64,000 nt of DNA from Ovis canadensis. Its lineage: Eukaryota > Chordata > Mammalia > Artiodactyla > Bovidae. The notes beneath the pieces are model-generated. The model ran no database searches. It was not told the DNA's origin and saw only the letters and a program-made list of their open reading frames with translations. How positions within the stretch are numbered: position 1 is the first letter of the stretch; each line of letters begins with the position of its first letter. The stretch is taken from positions 42,936,501 through 43,000,500 of the forward strand of contig NC_091257.1 in NCBI RefSeq assembly GCF_042477335.2, given 5' to 3'. Below are positions 1 through 10,985 of this stretch, one piece after another. A program made the position numbers and the translations under genes.

Positions 1-95
1 GCCCTTCTCCAGGGGATCTTCCCAACCCAGGAATCGAACCCGGGTCTCCTGCACTGCAGGCAATTTTTTAACTGACTGAGCTATGAGGAAAGTCA
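1..95 (-). mobile_element. Bov-tA SINE fragment
   Basis: Reverse complement of the tRNA-derived head of a Bov-tA SINE: it carries the 'gaatcgaacccgggtctcc' B-box-like stretch and ends with the inverted 'agctcagt' A-box region. It is cut by the window edge. Confidence 0.8.
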
Positions 96-96
96 T

Positions 97-230
97 GCTG
101 CTGCGGCTGCTAAGTTACTTCAGTTGTGTCCGACTCTGTGCGACCCCATGGACGGCAGCCCACCAGGCTCCCCTGTCCCTGGGATTCTCCAGGCAAGAAC
201 ACTGCAGTGGGTTGCCATTTCCTTCTCCAT
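97..230 (-). mobile_element. Bov-A SINE monomer
   Basis: Antisense Bov-A unit with the usual landmarks 'ctaagttacttcagttgtg', 'gcgaccccatgg' and 'gggttgccatttcc'. It abuts the preceding Bov-tA piece. Confidence 0.8.
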
Positions 231-239
231 GAGGGAAGC

Positions 240-430
240 CATAGGTGGTGTTTAATTTGCTACCAGTGATTCTCTGTATTGAATCACACTACGATCACTT
301 GGAAAGCTTTTAGAATGACTAATGTCCAGATTCTGCCTTAGTCATTCTGGGATAAGTCCTGGGCATCAGTGTTTTCAAAAGCCCCAAATGATTCTACTGA
401 GCAGCCAGGGTTGAGCAACCTCTGGTCTAA
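240..430. mobile_element. MER5-like DNA transposon remnant
   Basis: The end of the stretch ('gcatcagtgttttcaaaag', then 'gattctactgagcagccagg' and 'ttgagcaacctctgg') follows the 3' half of MER5A-type hAT miniature elements. The first half is more decayed. Family assigned from memory of the consensus. Confidence 0.5.
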
Positions 431-1309
431 ACTTGAAAGGCTAAGGGGCTTGGAATCAAAGGAAGAAATACAAATTTGGAAAATAGAAAGTACAGATGAC
501 AGATGTAGCACTAGTGCCCATTAATTAATCTTGGATAATTTCCTTTCAATACAATAAAAAAATCATATCTAAATTCAGAGAAATATTTTTCTCTAGCTCT
601 CTTAGGAATTTTACTAAAAATATTCATCAATCAAAAGAAAATAATTTTTAAATTAAAAAAAGGTATAATTGACATATATTAGTTTTGGAATACCATATTA
701 TTCTTTATTACAAAATCTATAATAATGAGTCTGCTTATAACAATAAATTTATGCATCTTGACATATAATTTCATTTATTTCTCTCAAAATCTGTGCTAGT
801 GTAGTATTATCTTTATTTAGCAAATGACTGCCTTACAATAACACCTCCTTCCGTAATGAAGCCACTTTCTATTTCTCTTTTTTCAGCCTTGTATATTTTT
901 CTAGATCATTATTGGCATGCAAACAGCTGGGATATTCTATGATGAATCAATAGTATTGGTTTTAATATAAAGAATAAAACCTTGGCTCTATTTTCAACTA
1001 ATTGCTTAATTGGCAAGATATCGGAACAAATAAAATACATTGAGGATGGTAAGTAGTTGAGAGTATGAGGAACTAGTGTTTGTTACTGGCTATTTCTAAG
1101 CATATTAAAAGGACATAAAGAACAGTGACAAAATACAATAAACTATCCAGCTCCTAGCATCATAACTGCTAAACATGCTTGTTGAAAGAATGAGTGAATG
1201 AATGAATGTAGTTTTGAGTATTTACGGAAGTGACTATAATGACACATAAATTATCGAGTATTACCATACGCCAGGCTTGTTTTTAGCCCGGAGATGTTTT
1301 TTTATGTTT
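431..1309. other. AT-rich intergenic stretch, no gene seen
   Basis: No open frame of note and no recognisable gene. A short 'ggtataattgacatat' piece near 660 resembles an old L1 3' end, and a 'gaatgagtgaatgaatgaatg' run near 1190 resembles an L2 or MIR tail. Confidence 0.5.
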
Positions 1310-1400
1310 TAGTCCATGTACTCATTCTGTTAGGTTGGTATGACCATTATCCCTTATTTTACAAATGAAGAAACTAAAGTTCAGAAAGATAAGTAATTAT
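1310..1400. mobile_element. MIR-like SINE core
   Basis: 'ccattatcccttattttaca' followed by 'aatgaagaaactaaagttc' matches the conserved MIR core pattern (attatccccattttacagatgaggaaact). Confidence 0.6.
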
Positions 1401-1493
1401 AGTGGGGAAGCCCTGTCCTCTCATCCCCTAGTAGCACTGTGGCAATTTAGTACCTAATTTCATAATGCAGTTGGCTATCCATACTCTCCCTCA

Positions 1494-1766
1494 CCTGCTG
1501 CTGCTGCTGCTGCTAAGTCGCTTCAGTCGTGTCTGACTCTGTGCGACACGAGAGACGGCAGCCCACCAGGCTCCCCGTCCCTGGGATTCTCCAGGCAAGA
1601 ACACTGGAGTGGGTTGCCATTTCCTTCTCCAATGCATGAAAGTGAAAGTGAAGTCGCTCAGTCGTGTCCGACCCTCAGCAACCCCATGGACTGCAGCCTA
1701 CCAGGCTCCTCCGTCCATGGGATTTTCCAGGCAGGAGTACTAGAGTGGGGTGCCATTGCCTTCTCC
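1494..1766 (-). mobile_element. Bov-A2 dimeric SINE with target duplication
   Basis: Two antisense Bov-A monomers in tandem with a (CTG)n tail on the + strand. The 13-bp repeat 'tctccctcacctg' occurs at 1485-1497 and again at 1762-1774, a convincing target-site duplication that fixes the boundaries. Confidence 0.9.
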
Positions 1767-1774
1767 CTCACCTG

Positions 1775-2265
1775 AGCCAGGCCCAAATCCTTTTGTCTTC
1801 TCTGTGGTGCCACCTGCTGGAGATGGGACATGCACTTGTTACCTTTCCCTAGCATTATTTCTTCCAGCTTGTTCCTGAGTTTGTTAGCAACTATTTGCCA
1901 GCGTACCTCCTCAGCTTTAACAAGGGACAGGAATAAGTGGGGACAGGGCTGTTCATTTCAAATGTAACATGAAGACTCCGGCCCAGGGCATGGTTCCAGT
2001 CCTCTGGATTCAAACTTTGCTCTTATCTCTGATTTCTTACCCCAGAAGCCACAGCCACATCCTGCGCATCCTCTGTCCAGCCATCTTGCAGTTTATTGAC
2101 TCTGGGGTTTGCCATTAGTTCTAAGGTGCATTGTTTGAAAAAAGGTATTGCTAAGAAAAAGAAACACAGCCAGTTATAATTGCATGATGTCATCAACTGA
2201 AGATGCATCCCTGTTTCAAATAAGTTAAAATATGAAAAAAAAGCATCTTAGAGTTGATGAAATAT
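1775..2265. other. Unassigned intergenic stretch
   Basis: No gene or recognisable repeat seen. Short open frames here lack any family resemblance. Confidence 0.4.
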
Positions 2266-2276
2266 AGCATATAATT

Positions 2277-2545
2277 CAGAGAAGGCAATGGCACCCGTAC
2301 TGTTGCCTGGAAAATTCCATGGACAGAGGAGCCTGGTAGGCTGCAGTCAATGAAGTCGCTAAGAGTTGGACACGACTGAGCGACTTCACTTTCACTTTTC
2401 ACTTTCATGCATTGGAGAAGGAAATGGCAACCCACTCCAGCGTTCTTGCCTGGAGAATCCCAGGGACAGAGGAGCCTGGTTGGAGGCCGTCTATGGGGTT
2501 GCACAGAGTCGGACACAACTGAAGCGACTTAGCAGCAGCAGCAGC
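2277..2545 (+). mobile_element. Bov-A2 dimeric SINE with target duplication
   Basis: Sense-orientation Bov-A2 dimer starting 'gagaaggcaatggcaccc' and ending in an (AGC)n tail. The 11-bp 'agcatataatt' at 2266-2276 and 2543-2553 is the target duplication. It is opposite in orientation to its neighbours on both sides. Confidence 0.9.
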
Positions 2546-2819
2546 ATATAATTGTGCTTGAAAGATTATTCTAACGCTCAGGGGCTGTTCATAGCTGGCT
2601 TTTCTCATGACCATTGCTTCTGCCAACTTGCAATGCTTTGTCTCTCCTTATGAACTGTAGTGACTGTGGTCACAAATAATGTCCTCCCCAACAGCCAAAC
2701 AGGGAAGTGTGTATATTTTGGGTTAGCACAGGACAAGAAAATGGTAGAGGGTACTAAGGAATGGATACAATTGGAGGACTATGGAATACTCCAGATGATA
2801 GGAAGTTTAGGATGTGCCT

Positions 2820-3097
2820 GCTGCTGCTGCTGCTGCTGCTAAGTCGCTTCAGTCGTGTCTGACTCTGTGCGACCCCATAGACGGCAGCCTACCAGGCTCC
2901 CCCATCCCTGGGATTCTCCAGGCAAGAACACTGAAGTGGGTTGCTATTTCCTTCTCCAATGCATGAAAGTGAAAAGTGAAAGTGAAGTCGCTCAGTTGTG
3001 TCCGACTCTTTGCGACCCCATGGACTGCAGCCTACCAGGCTCCTCCGTCCATGGGATTCTCCAGGCAAGCGTACTGGAGTGCCATCACCTTTTCCGT
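2820..3097 (-). mobile_element. Bov-A2 dimeric SINE with target duplication
   Basis: Antisense Bov-A2 dimer with a (CTG)n run. 'taggatgtgcct' at 2808-2819 and 'tagggtgtgcct' at 3098-3109 flank it as a near-perfect duplication. Confidence 0.9.
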
Positions 3098-3118
3098 TAG
3101 GGTGTGCCTAGAAGTGTT

Positions 3119-3181
3119 TTTTTTTTTTTTCAACTTTATGATATAGAAACAATTTCATTCCCCCCGCCCCCCCCCCCCACC
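3119..3181. repeat. Poly-T and poly-C low-complexity tracts
   Basis: A T tract at about 3117-3130 and a C tract (about 20 bases, one G) at 3160-3181. The minus strand of the latter is a long G run. Confidence 0.8.
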
Positions 3182-3237
3182 CAAAAGCTCCTTCCTGCCC
3201 CTTTGTAGTCAATTGCCAGCAAGTCCTGCTCCTAGTT

Positions 3238-3372
3238 GAAGAAAGAAATGGCAACCCACTCCAGTACTCTTGCCTGGAATATCCCATGGATGGAGGAGCA
3301 GTGTAGGCTACAATCCATGGAGTTGCAAAGGGTCGGACACTACTAAATGACTTCACCTTCACTTTCCTGCTC
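3238..3372 (+). mobile_element. Bov-A SINE monomer
   Basis: Single sense Bov-A unit: 'gaaatggcaacccactccag', 'cttgcctggaatatccca', then a diverged 'gggtcggacactac' end. It is more mutated than the dimers upstream. Confidence 0.8.
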
Positions 3373-3374
3373 CT

Positions 3375-4340
3375 AGTAATCACTGATGTGCTATTGATCA
3401 CTGTAGTTTCCATTTTTAAAGAAATCATATGCATGGAATCACGAAGTAAAAGGTATTTTGTGTCTGCAATATTTCACTTAGCATAATGTTTTGAGACTTT
3501 TTCATGTTGTTGCATGTCTCAGCTGTTCATTCTTTTTTATTGCGGAATAATTATTCCTTTGAAAAGATTATACTACCATTTGTTTCTATCCATTTATTAG
3601 TTGACATACGTTTGAGTTGTTTCCTCAAACCAATGGGAACCATTCATTATTTCACCATTCAGTATGATACTAGCTGTAGGTTTTCTGTAAATACTCTTTC
3701 CTAGTTTTCCATCTGGCTGTAGGTGCTGGATTTTGTCAACTGCCTTTCTCTCTGTCAATTAATGTAGACACATGCTTTTTCTTCTTTCTCCTATTAATAA
3801 ACTGAGTTACCTTGACTGATTTTTGGATTTTGATGTACCTTGCATTCCACTTTATTCTTTTTATACATTGTTGGATTCAAGAACTTTAATATTTTTTGCA
3901 TTGTAGTTTGCTGAATTATCCTCTCAATTTCTTTTGTATGAAAAAAATCTTTAGTTCGCCTTCATTTTTAATAGATCAATTTGTTGAGTGTAGAATTCTA
4001 GATTGACAGGTTTTTCTTTCAGTATTTAAAAACGTCACTCCTTTGTCTCCTGGCTTATATCATTTCTGATAGGAAGTCTATAGTCAATCTTTTCTTTGTT
4101 CCTTTTTCTTCCATTTCGCTCTCTAGTATGCCTGTTTTTCCCTGCATTTTTGAGCCTCTGGGGCATATTTATAGCAGCTGATTTAGAAGCTTTCCTATTT
4201 CACCATCTCTGTCATTTCTAAGTATATTTCTGTTGATGGACTGTCCTCTTGGTTATGAATTATATTTTCTGTATGCCAGTAGTTGGATTTTTATATTGTT
4301 GGGTGCTAGGTATTGTTGTATCCCTTCAAAAATATTGACC
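3375..4340 (-). mobile_element. L1 LINE remnants (antisense)
   Basis: Phrases such as 'tcatgttgttgcatgtc', 'ctgttcattcttttttattg' and 'ttgattttgatgtaccttgc'-like text are typical of the antisense 3' end and ORF2 end of mammalian L1. The reading frame is destroyed. Boundaries are approximate. Confidence 0.6.
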
Positions 4341-4925
4341 TTTGACCTGACACACAATTAAGTTAGTTGGAGTCAGATTGACAGTTTTGAGGATGGCTTT
4401 TCTGCTTTTTTTAAGGTACGTCAGAGCAGCCTTCCATCTAAAATCAGTTAGATCACCGCTGTGCGAGTGACTCCCTTCTGAAGACTCTATTCTATGCCTG
4501 GTGTGGGCCTGTCCCTGTTTGAGTTCTGTGTATTGTGTGGTCTCTGCTTCAGGGTGATTCTTTACTCAGTTTCGGGAGTTCATCTAAACACGAAGATCAG
4601 GATTCAGTCAATGATCTGAGGGGACTCCTCTGCAGATCTCTTGAGATTTCTCCTTCAGTGCCTCTCTCCTCCCCAGGATTCTGTCCCACAAATGTAGCTT
4701 CATTAGTGTCCCAGAACTCCTTTCCTCAACTAAGTGAGACAGCTGGGTTCTGCCTGTGTCTTGTATCCTGGAAACATGTATCCAGGTAGCAGTCCAGAGC
4801 AAGCGATCACCTCATTGGTTTCCCTGGTTATAGCGTCACAGGTCTGTGCTGCCTGTTGTCCAATATCTGAAAAAAATAGTTTGTTTCATATATTTCCCCT
4901 ATTTTTATAATTGTTTATGATGGGA
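4341..4925. other. Unassigned intergenic stretch
   Basis: No gene seen. An 84-codon open frame (4535-4789, +) has no recognisable domain and is treated as chance. Confidence 0.4.
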
Positions 4926-4927
4926 CA

Positions 4928-5135
4928 GTGGGCTTCCCTGGTGGTTCAGTTGTAAAAATCCACCTGCCAATGGGAGAGACATGAGTTCAATCCCTGAGTT
5001 GGAAAGATGCCCTGAAGAAGGAAATGGCTACCCATTCCAGTATTCTTGCCTGGGAAATCCCACGAACAGAGGAGCTTGGTGGGCTACAGTTCATGGGTTC
5101 ACAGAGTCAGACACAACTGAGTGACTAAATTAAAC
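4928..5135 (+). mobile_element. Bov-tA SINE
   Basis: Full sense copy: tRNA-like head 'gggcttccctggtggttcag', B-box-like 'gagttcaatccctgag', then the Bov-A body to 'acacaactgagtgacta'. Confidence 0.9.
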
Positions 5136-5140
5136 CATAA

Positions 5141-5997
5141 TAGCATGGGACAGCAGTTCCTTAGCAGTTAGTCCTTTAGGTTAGAAGTAGCAATTCAGAA
5201 GCCAACACAATATTGTGAAGCAATTATCCTCTGGTCAAAAAAAAAAAAAAAGGTGGAAAAAAAGAAGTAACAATTCACCCACCTTTTCACTATTTTTTGT
5301 GGCTATTATTGGAAATATTTACTTCCATGTGATCTTTAAGATAATTTTCTCCTCTGACAAAACCCCACTCCATAAAAAGTATAAGTGGAACAAGAATTTA
5401 TATATTACATTTTAGAAAGCTGACATTTACATTGAAGGTACAAGAGCAATAGTAAGTTCACTGATGCATTAGCATGAACCAAAACTGTGGCTCTAAACTG
5501 TGGCACTAGTCAGATTCTTCATATTCATGCCCTCACACACACGAAAGCCAGCTTCACCTAAAAAGTTCTTAATAAAGCAATAAAAATGATTAATTTTATC
5601 AACTCTTGCCACATGGCTAGGCATCTTTTTAATATTCTGTGTGATGAAACCGGAAGTATGCATGAAGCACTTCTGCTGCATACTGAATTCTAATGGTTGG
5701 CTTTAGGAAAAGCATATGTGTTGTCTGAATTGCAAGCTGAGCCATCTCTTCTTTCTTTCTGTGTGTGGACTACTACTTTTACTTAAAAGAATAAGCAAGA
5801 GACAAAATATGGTATTCAAACTTGGTTATTGGGAGACATCTTCTTGTAAATGAACAAAGTGAGCTTGTGACTTAAACAAGCTGACAATATCTGTTGCTAG
5901 TGATAAAATACGAGATTTCAGTAAAAACTAGCATTTTACAATTAGCAAATTGTATCTGCCACCATGAGCTTAATCTCTCCCCTATAATTAAAAGGCT
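5141..5997. other. Unassigned intergenic stretch
   Basis: AT-rich sequence with an A tract near 5238-5252. No gene, RNA gene or clear repeat family recognised. Confidence 0.4.
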
Positions 5998-6705
5998 TAA
6001 AAAATTTTTTTATTAAAGTATAGTTGATTTACAATGCTGTGTTAGTTTCTGTTGTACAGCAAAATGACCCAGTTTTACATATATATATATATATATATAT
6101 ATTCTTTTTCATATTCTTTTCCATCGTGGTTTATCACAGGATACTGAATATAGCTCCCTATGCTATATAGTAAGACCTGTTTTTTTTTTTAATGCATCCC
6201 ATTTATAATAGTTTGCATCTGCTAATCCCAAGCTTCCAATCCTTCCCTCCTCCACCTGCCCTCCACCTTGGCCAACCACAAGTCTGCTCTCTGTGTCTGT
6301 GAGTCTGTTTCTTTTTTATGAAGGTGTTCATTTGTGTTGTATTTTAGATTCCACATATAAGTGATATCATATGTATTTGTCATTCCCTTTCTGACTAACT
6401 TCACTTAGTATGGTAATCTCTAGGTTTATCCGTGGGGCTGCAAATGGCGTTATCTCATTCTTTTTAATAGCTGAGTAGTATTCCATTATATATCTATATA
6501 TCTCACATCTACTTTATGCATTGTGAATAGTGCTGCTATGAACATACAGGTGCATGTATCTTTTCAAATTATAATTTTGTCTAGGTATGTGCCCAGGAGT
6601 GGGATTGCTGAATCATATATCAACTCTATTTTTAGTTTTTAGAGGAACCTTAGACTGTTCCCTAGTGCTGTACAAATTTACATTCCCACCACCAACAAAA
6701 GGCTT
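5998..6705 (-). mobile_element. L1 3' end (antisense)
   Basis: Begins 'tattaaagtatagttgattt', passes 'acagcaaaatgacccag', a (TA)n run at about 6080-6102, 'gattccacatataagtgata' and 'gtgctgctatgaacata'. This is the familiar artiodactyl L1 3' segment read on the opposite strand. No coding capacity remains. Confidence 0.75.
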
Positions 6706-6770
6706 TTCTGAGGAGATGGAGGGGGTGATATTAATAAATGTGATTTTTAAATTATGTAATATAGTGTGTT

Positions 6771-6985
6771 GGGCTTCCCAGGTGGCTCAATGATAAAGAA
6801 CCCACCTGGCAATGTAAGAGACATGGGTTTGATCCCTAGGTTGGAAAGATCCTAGAGAAGGATATGGCAACCCGCTTCAATACTCTTGCCTGGGAAATCC
6901 CAAGGACAGAAGAAGCCTAGCAGGCTACAGTCCATGGGGTCACAAAAGAGTTGGACACGACTTAGTAACTAAACAACAACAACAA
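6771..6985 (+). mobile_element. Bov-tA SINE
   Basis: Sense copy from 'gggcttcccaggtggctcaa' to 'ttggacacgacttagtaact', followed by an (AAC)n tail. Confidence 0.9.
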
Positions 6986-7369
6986 TATAGTGTGTTAGCC
7001 TTTGGAAGACCTGCATAAATCAGAGAACTAATATTTTCCAAATGACCAGTGCATGATGTTAGAAAATCATGCATAAGTAAATGATACATTTAAAGTTCAA
7101 GATATACCTGAAACTAACTCAACATTGTAAGTCTACTCTACTCCCATAAAAATTAAAAAAAATAACAAATAAGTTCAAGAAAGACTGATGGACATTAACG
7201 TAACAGAGTAGGAAAAGTTTATTCATATGGTTTTGATTCCACACTGCAACTAATGTTTAGAAAACTACCATTTGTCATGTTGGGTATAGTATCAAAGAAG
7301 AATGTCTACGCTAGTCTGATTAAGGTACTGCTCTTTCCCACCTGCATAGCTGTGTGAAGCAAGATTTTC

Positions 7370-7446
7370 TTTTTAGTTTCCTGACTGAACTCATGCCCCC
7401 CACAGTGAAGTGAGGAGTTCTAATCACTGGACCAATGGGGAAGTCC
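7370..7446 (-). mobile_element. Degraded CHR-type SINE end
   Basis: 'tcactggaccaatggggaag' followed by 'tcccc' is the inverted 5' tRNA-like end of a CHR-type SINE. The rest is too decayed to follow. Confidence 0.45.
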
Positions 7447-7575
7447 CCTTTTCACATACTTTAAACAAAATAACATATTACAACAGACTGAATGTCAGAA
7501 GTGAATGTGAGAACCTGGATTTCTTTTTGTTTATTCTAGATACTAAATAGATGTGAAATAATGTGAATGAATACT

Positions 7576-7785
7576 GGGTTTCCCAGGTGGCTCAGTGGTA
7601 ACGAATCTACCTGCAAAGCAGGAAACGGGAGTTGGATCCCCAGATCAGGAAGATCCCCTGGACCAGGAAATGGCAACCCACTCGTATTCTTGCCTGGAAA
7701 ATTCCATGAACAGAGAAGCCTGGTGGGTTACAGTCCATTGGGTCACAAAGAGTCAGGCACAACTGAGCAACTGAGCACACACGGC
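7576..7785 (+). mobile_element. Bov-tA SINE
   Basis: Sense copy from 'gggtttcccaggtggctcag' to 'ggcacaactgagcaactgag'. Confidence 0.9.
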
Positions 7786-8079
7786 CAGTAAATATCACTC
7801 TTATCCCTAAATTTTTTGAAACCATTATTTTCCCACAAAAAAATATCTGTTTTAAGATATAGTGTGTTGTTATTTTAAAATGAATTAATAATTTAAGATT
7901 TGTATTTTAATTTTTGGTATGATAATTATTGATAGATATGATTCACCTCAACAAAGCCTTCCTGAAATCTCTAAGAATTTCTGAGCCCAGAAAGTTTGAA
8001 TTACTGTTCTTTAAAGATTATGTGGATCTCTGCAGTGAAAACATCTGAACCTGGTGTCTTTTAAAATCAGACCACCAGG

Positions 8080-9136
8080 ACCACAGCCTTGTCTAACTCA
8101 ATGAACCTATGAGCCATGCCATCTAGGGCTGCCCAAGATGGACAGGTCATGGTGGAGAGTTCTGACAAAATGTGGTCCACTGGAGAAGGGAATGGCAAAC
8201 CACTTCAGTATTCTTGCCTTGAGGACCCCATGAACAGTACGGAAAGGCAGAAAGATAGAACACTGAAAGATGAACTCCCCAGGTCGGTGGGTGCCCAATA
8301 TGCTACTGGAGATCAGTGGAGAAACAACTCCAGGAAGAATGAAAAGATGGAGCCAAAGCAAAAACAACACCCAGTTGTGGATGTGACTAGTGATGGAAGT
8401 AAAGTCCGATGTTGTAAAGAGCAATGTTGCATAGGAACCTGGAATGTCAGGACCATGAATCAAGGCAAATTGGAAGTGGTCAAACAGGAGATGTCAAGAG
8501 TGAACGTCGACATTCTAGGAATCAGCGAACTAAAATGGACTGGAATGGGTGAATTTAACTCATATGACCATTATATCTACTACTGCAGGCAGGAATCCCT
8601 CAGAAGAAATGGAGTAGCCATCATGGTCAACAAAAGACTCTGAAATGCAGTAAGTACTTGGATGCAGTCTCAAAAACAACAGAATGATCTGTTCGTTTCC
8701 AAGGCAAACCATTCAGTATCACAGTAATCCAAGTCTATACCCTGAACAGTAATGCTGAAGAAGCTGAAGTTGAATGGTTCTATGAAGACCTATAAGACCT
8801 TCTAGAACTAACACCCGCCAAAGATGTCCTTTTCAGTATAGGGGACTGGAATGCAAAAGTAGGAACTCAAGAAATACCTGGAGTAACAGGCAAATTTAGC
8901 CTTGGAGTACAGAATGAAGCAGGGTAAAGGCTAATAGAGTTTTGCCAAGAGAACACACTGGTCATAGCAAACACCCTCTTCCAACAATACAAGAGAAGAC
9001 TCTACATGTGGACATCACTAGATGGTCAACACAGAAATCAGACTGTATATATTCTTTGCAGCCAAAGATGGAGAAGCTCTATACAGTCAGCAAAAACAAG
9101 ACTGGGAACTGATTGTGGCTCAGATCATACTGTTCA
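8080..9136 (+). mobile_element. BovB LINE, endonuclease half
   Basis: Sense BovB (RTE clade) 5' portion. The open frame 8116-8643 encodes the start of an apurinic-type endonuclease domain (CIGTWNVRTMNQGKLE, then DILGISELKWTGMGEF). The frame then breaks at a stop (8641) and further stops, but homology continues through 'ttcagtataggggactggaa' and 'gattgtggctcagatcat'. RTE endonucleases nick the target for target-primed reverse transcription. This copy is dead. It stops abruptly where the inverted segment begins. Confidence 0.85.
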
Positions 9137-9440
9137 TACTGTTCATGGGGTTCTTAAGGCAAGAATACTGAAGTGGTTTGCCATTCCCTTCTCTAGTGGA
9201 CCACATTTTGTCGGAACTCTCCACCATGACCCGTCCGTCTTGGGTGGCCCTAGATGGCATGGCTCATAGTTTCATTGAGTTAGACAAGGCTGTGGTCCAT
9301 GATCAGATTGGTTAGTTTCCTGTGATTGTGGTTTTCAGTTTGTCTGCCCTCTGATGGAGAAGGATAAGAGGCTTATGGAAGCTTCCTGATGGGAGAGACT
9401 GACTGAGGGGGAAATTGGGTCTTGTTCTGATGGGCAGAGA
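9137..9440 (-). mobile_element. BovB LINE 5' end, inverted
   Basis: Reverse complement of the BovB 5' end. Bases 9137-9298 pair with 8080-8240 of the sense copy at high identity, for example 'ggcaagaatactgaagtgg' against its complement. 9299-9440 extends further upstream in the element, ending near 'tgttctgatgggcagag'. It sits directly before a sense 3' fragment, the arrangement left by 5' inversion (twin priming). Confidence 0.8.
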
Positions 9441-9915
9441 CATTACTCTGCCAACAAAGGTCTATCTAGTCAAAGCTATGGTTTTTCCAGTAGTCATGTA
9501 TGCATGTGAGAATTGAACTATAAAGAAAGCTGAGCACCGAATAATTAATGCTTTTGAACTGTGGTATTGGAGAAGACTCTTGAGAGACCCTTGGACTGCA
9601 AGGAGACCCAACCAGTCCATCCTAAAGGAGATCAGTCCTGAATATTCATTGGAAGGACTGATGCTGAAGGTGAAGCTCCAATACTTTGGCCACCTGATGG
9701 GAAGAACTGACTCATTGGAAAAGACCCTGATGCTGGGAAAGATTGAAGGCGGAAGGAGAAGGGGAGGACAGAGGATGAGATAGTTGGATGGCGTCACTGA
9801 CTCAATGGACATGAGTTTTAGTAAACCTCGGGAGCTGGTGATGGACAGGGAGGCCTAGCCTGCTGCAGTCCATGGGGTCCCAAAGAGTCGAAATGACTGG
9901 GCAACTGAACTGAAC
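9441..9915 (+). mobile_element. BovB LINE, 3' end
   Basis: Sense 3' part of the BovB polyprotein. Frame 9580-9783 reads [20 protein letters not shown] and [20 protein letters not shown], the usual BovB C-terminal region, then the short 3' tail 'gcaactgaactgaact'. Broken by stops. Confidence 0.85.
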
Positions 9916-9917
9916 TG

Positions 9918-10045
9918 GAGGGACCTCCCTGGTGGTCCAGTGGCTAGGACTTGGTGCTTTCACTGCTGTGTGCCCAGGTTCAATCCTTGGTTGGGGAACT
10001 AAGATCTTGCAAGCCATGTGGCACAGCCTAATATAAATAAATAAA
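9918..10045 (+). mobile_element. CHR-type SINE (short)
   Basis: Sense tRNA-derived head 'cctccctggtggtccagtgg', B-box-like 'aggttcaatccttgg', ending in 'aataaataaataaaa'. Confidence 0.75.
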
Positions 10046-10057
10046 TAAAATGGGAGG

Positions 10058-10398
10058 AGGGCTTTCCTGGTGGTTCAGTGGTAAATAATCCACCTGCCTG
10101 TTCAGGAGACACAGGTTCACACCCTGTTCCGGGAAGATCCCACATGCCATGGAACAACTAAGGCCGTGCACCCCAACTACTGAACCTGTGCTCTGGAGCC
10201 CTGGAATCACAACTACAGAGCCAGTTTGCCCTAGAGCCCATGCTCCACAACAAGAGAAGCCATTGAAGTGAGAAGCCTGTGCACCACAACTAAGAGTAGC
10301 CCCTGTTGGCCACAGCTAGAGAAAATCCCATGCACCAATGAAGACCCTGCATAGCCCAAAATAACGAACTAAAATTATTAACAATAAATAAATAAAAT
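10058..10398 (+). mobile_element. CHR-type SINE (full)
   Basis: Sense copy: 'gctttcctggtggttcagtg', then the long CHR body ('ccgtgcaccccaactactga', 'caacaagagaagccattgaa') and an 'aataaataaataaaa' tail. Confidence 0.85.
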
Positions 10399-10479
10399 GA
10401 GGGATTTAGTGGTTCACTGGTTAGGATTTGGTCCCTTCAATATTTTTATAGATTATACTGCATTTAAAGTTGTTAAAAA

Positions 10480-10985
10480 TATTGGCTATACTCACTATGT
10501 TGTATAATATATCCTTGTAACCATTTTATTTTTTAATCTTCAAAATATATTTATTATTTTCAAATGGAGAATGAGCATCCATAGACAATACAAGCTTCTA
10601 AGAACAGATAATTAGGATGAACAGTTTTGCAAAATAATGCTCTCTATTATATTGGCAACTATAGTGGAATTTTCCATGGAACAATTGGGTTATTTCTTAT
10701 CTATACTTTTTTATTTTATACCTTTGAGTCTGTATCTTATTCCCCTTCCACTATCTTGCCATTCCGTCCTTCCCTCTCTCCACTGGTTTGTTCTCTATAT
10801 CTTTGAGTCTGTTTCTGTTTTGTTACAGCCATTCAATTGTATTTTTTCAGACTTCAGATATAATTGAAAACATACAATGTTTGTCTTTATCTTATTTCAT
10901 TAAGCATGATACACTTTCAGTCCATTCATGTTGTTGCAAATGGCACTGACTCCATCTTTCATTCATTTCACATACCCCACTAATA
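10480..10985 (-). mobile_element. L1 3' end remnant (antisense)
   Basis: 'ctttgagtctgtttctgtt', 'tcattaagcatgatacac' and 'ttcatgttgttgcaaatggc' are antisense L1 3' landmarks. Confidence 0.6.

Noticed and set aside
1494..1520. (CTG)n runs near 1494, 2820 and 44100 as disease-type triplet expansions
   Set aside because: These are the normal (AGC)n tails of Bov-A2 SINEs seen in antisense.
8116..8643. 175-codon open frame as a cellular nuclease
   Set aside because: The sequence is the BovB endonuclease N-terminus, and it is followed by stops and inverted BovB sequence.
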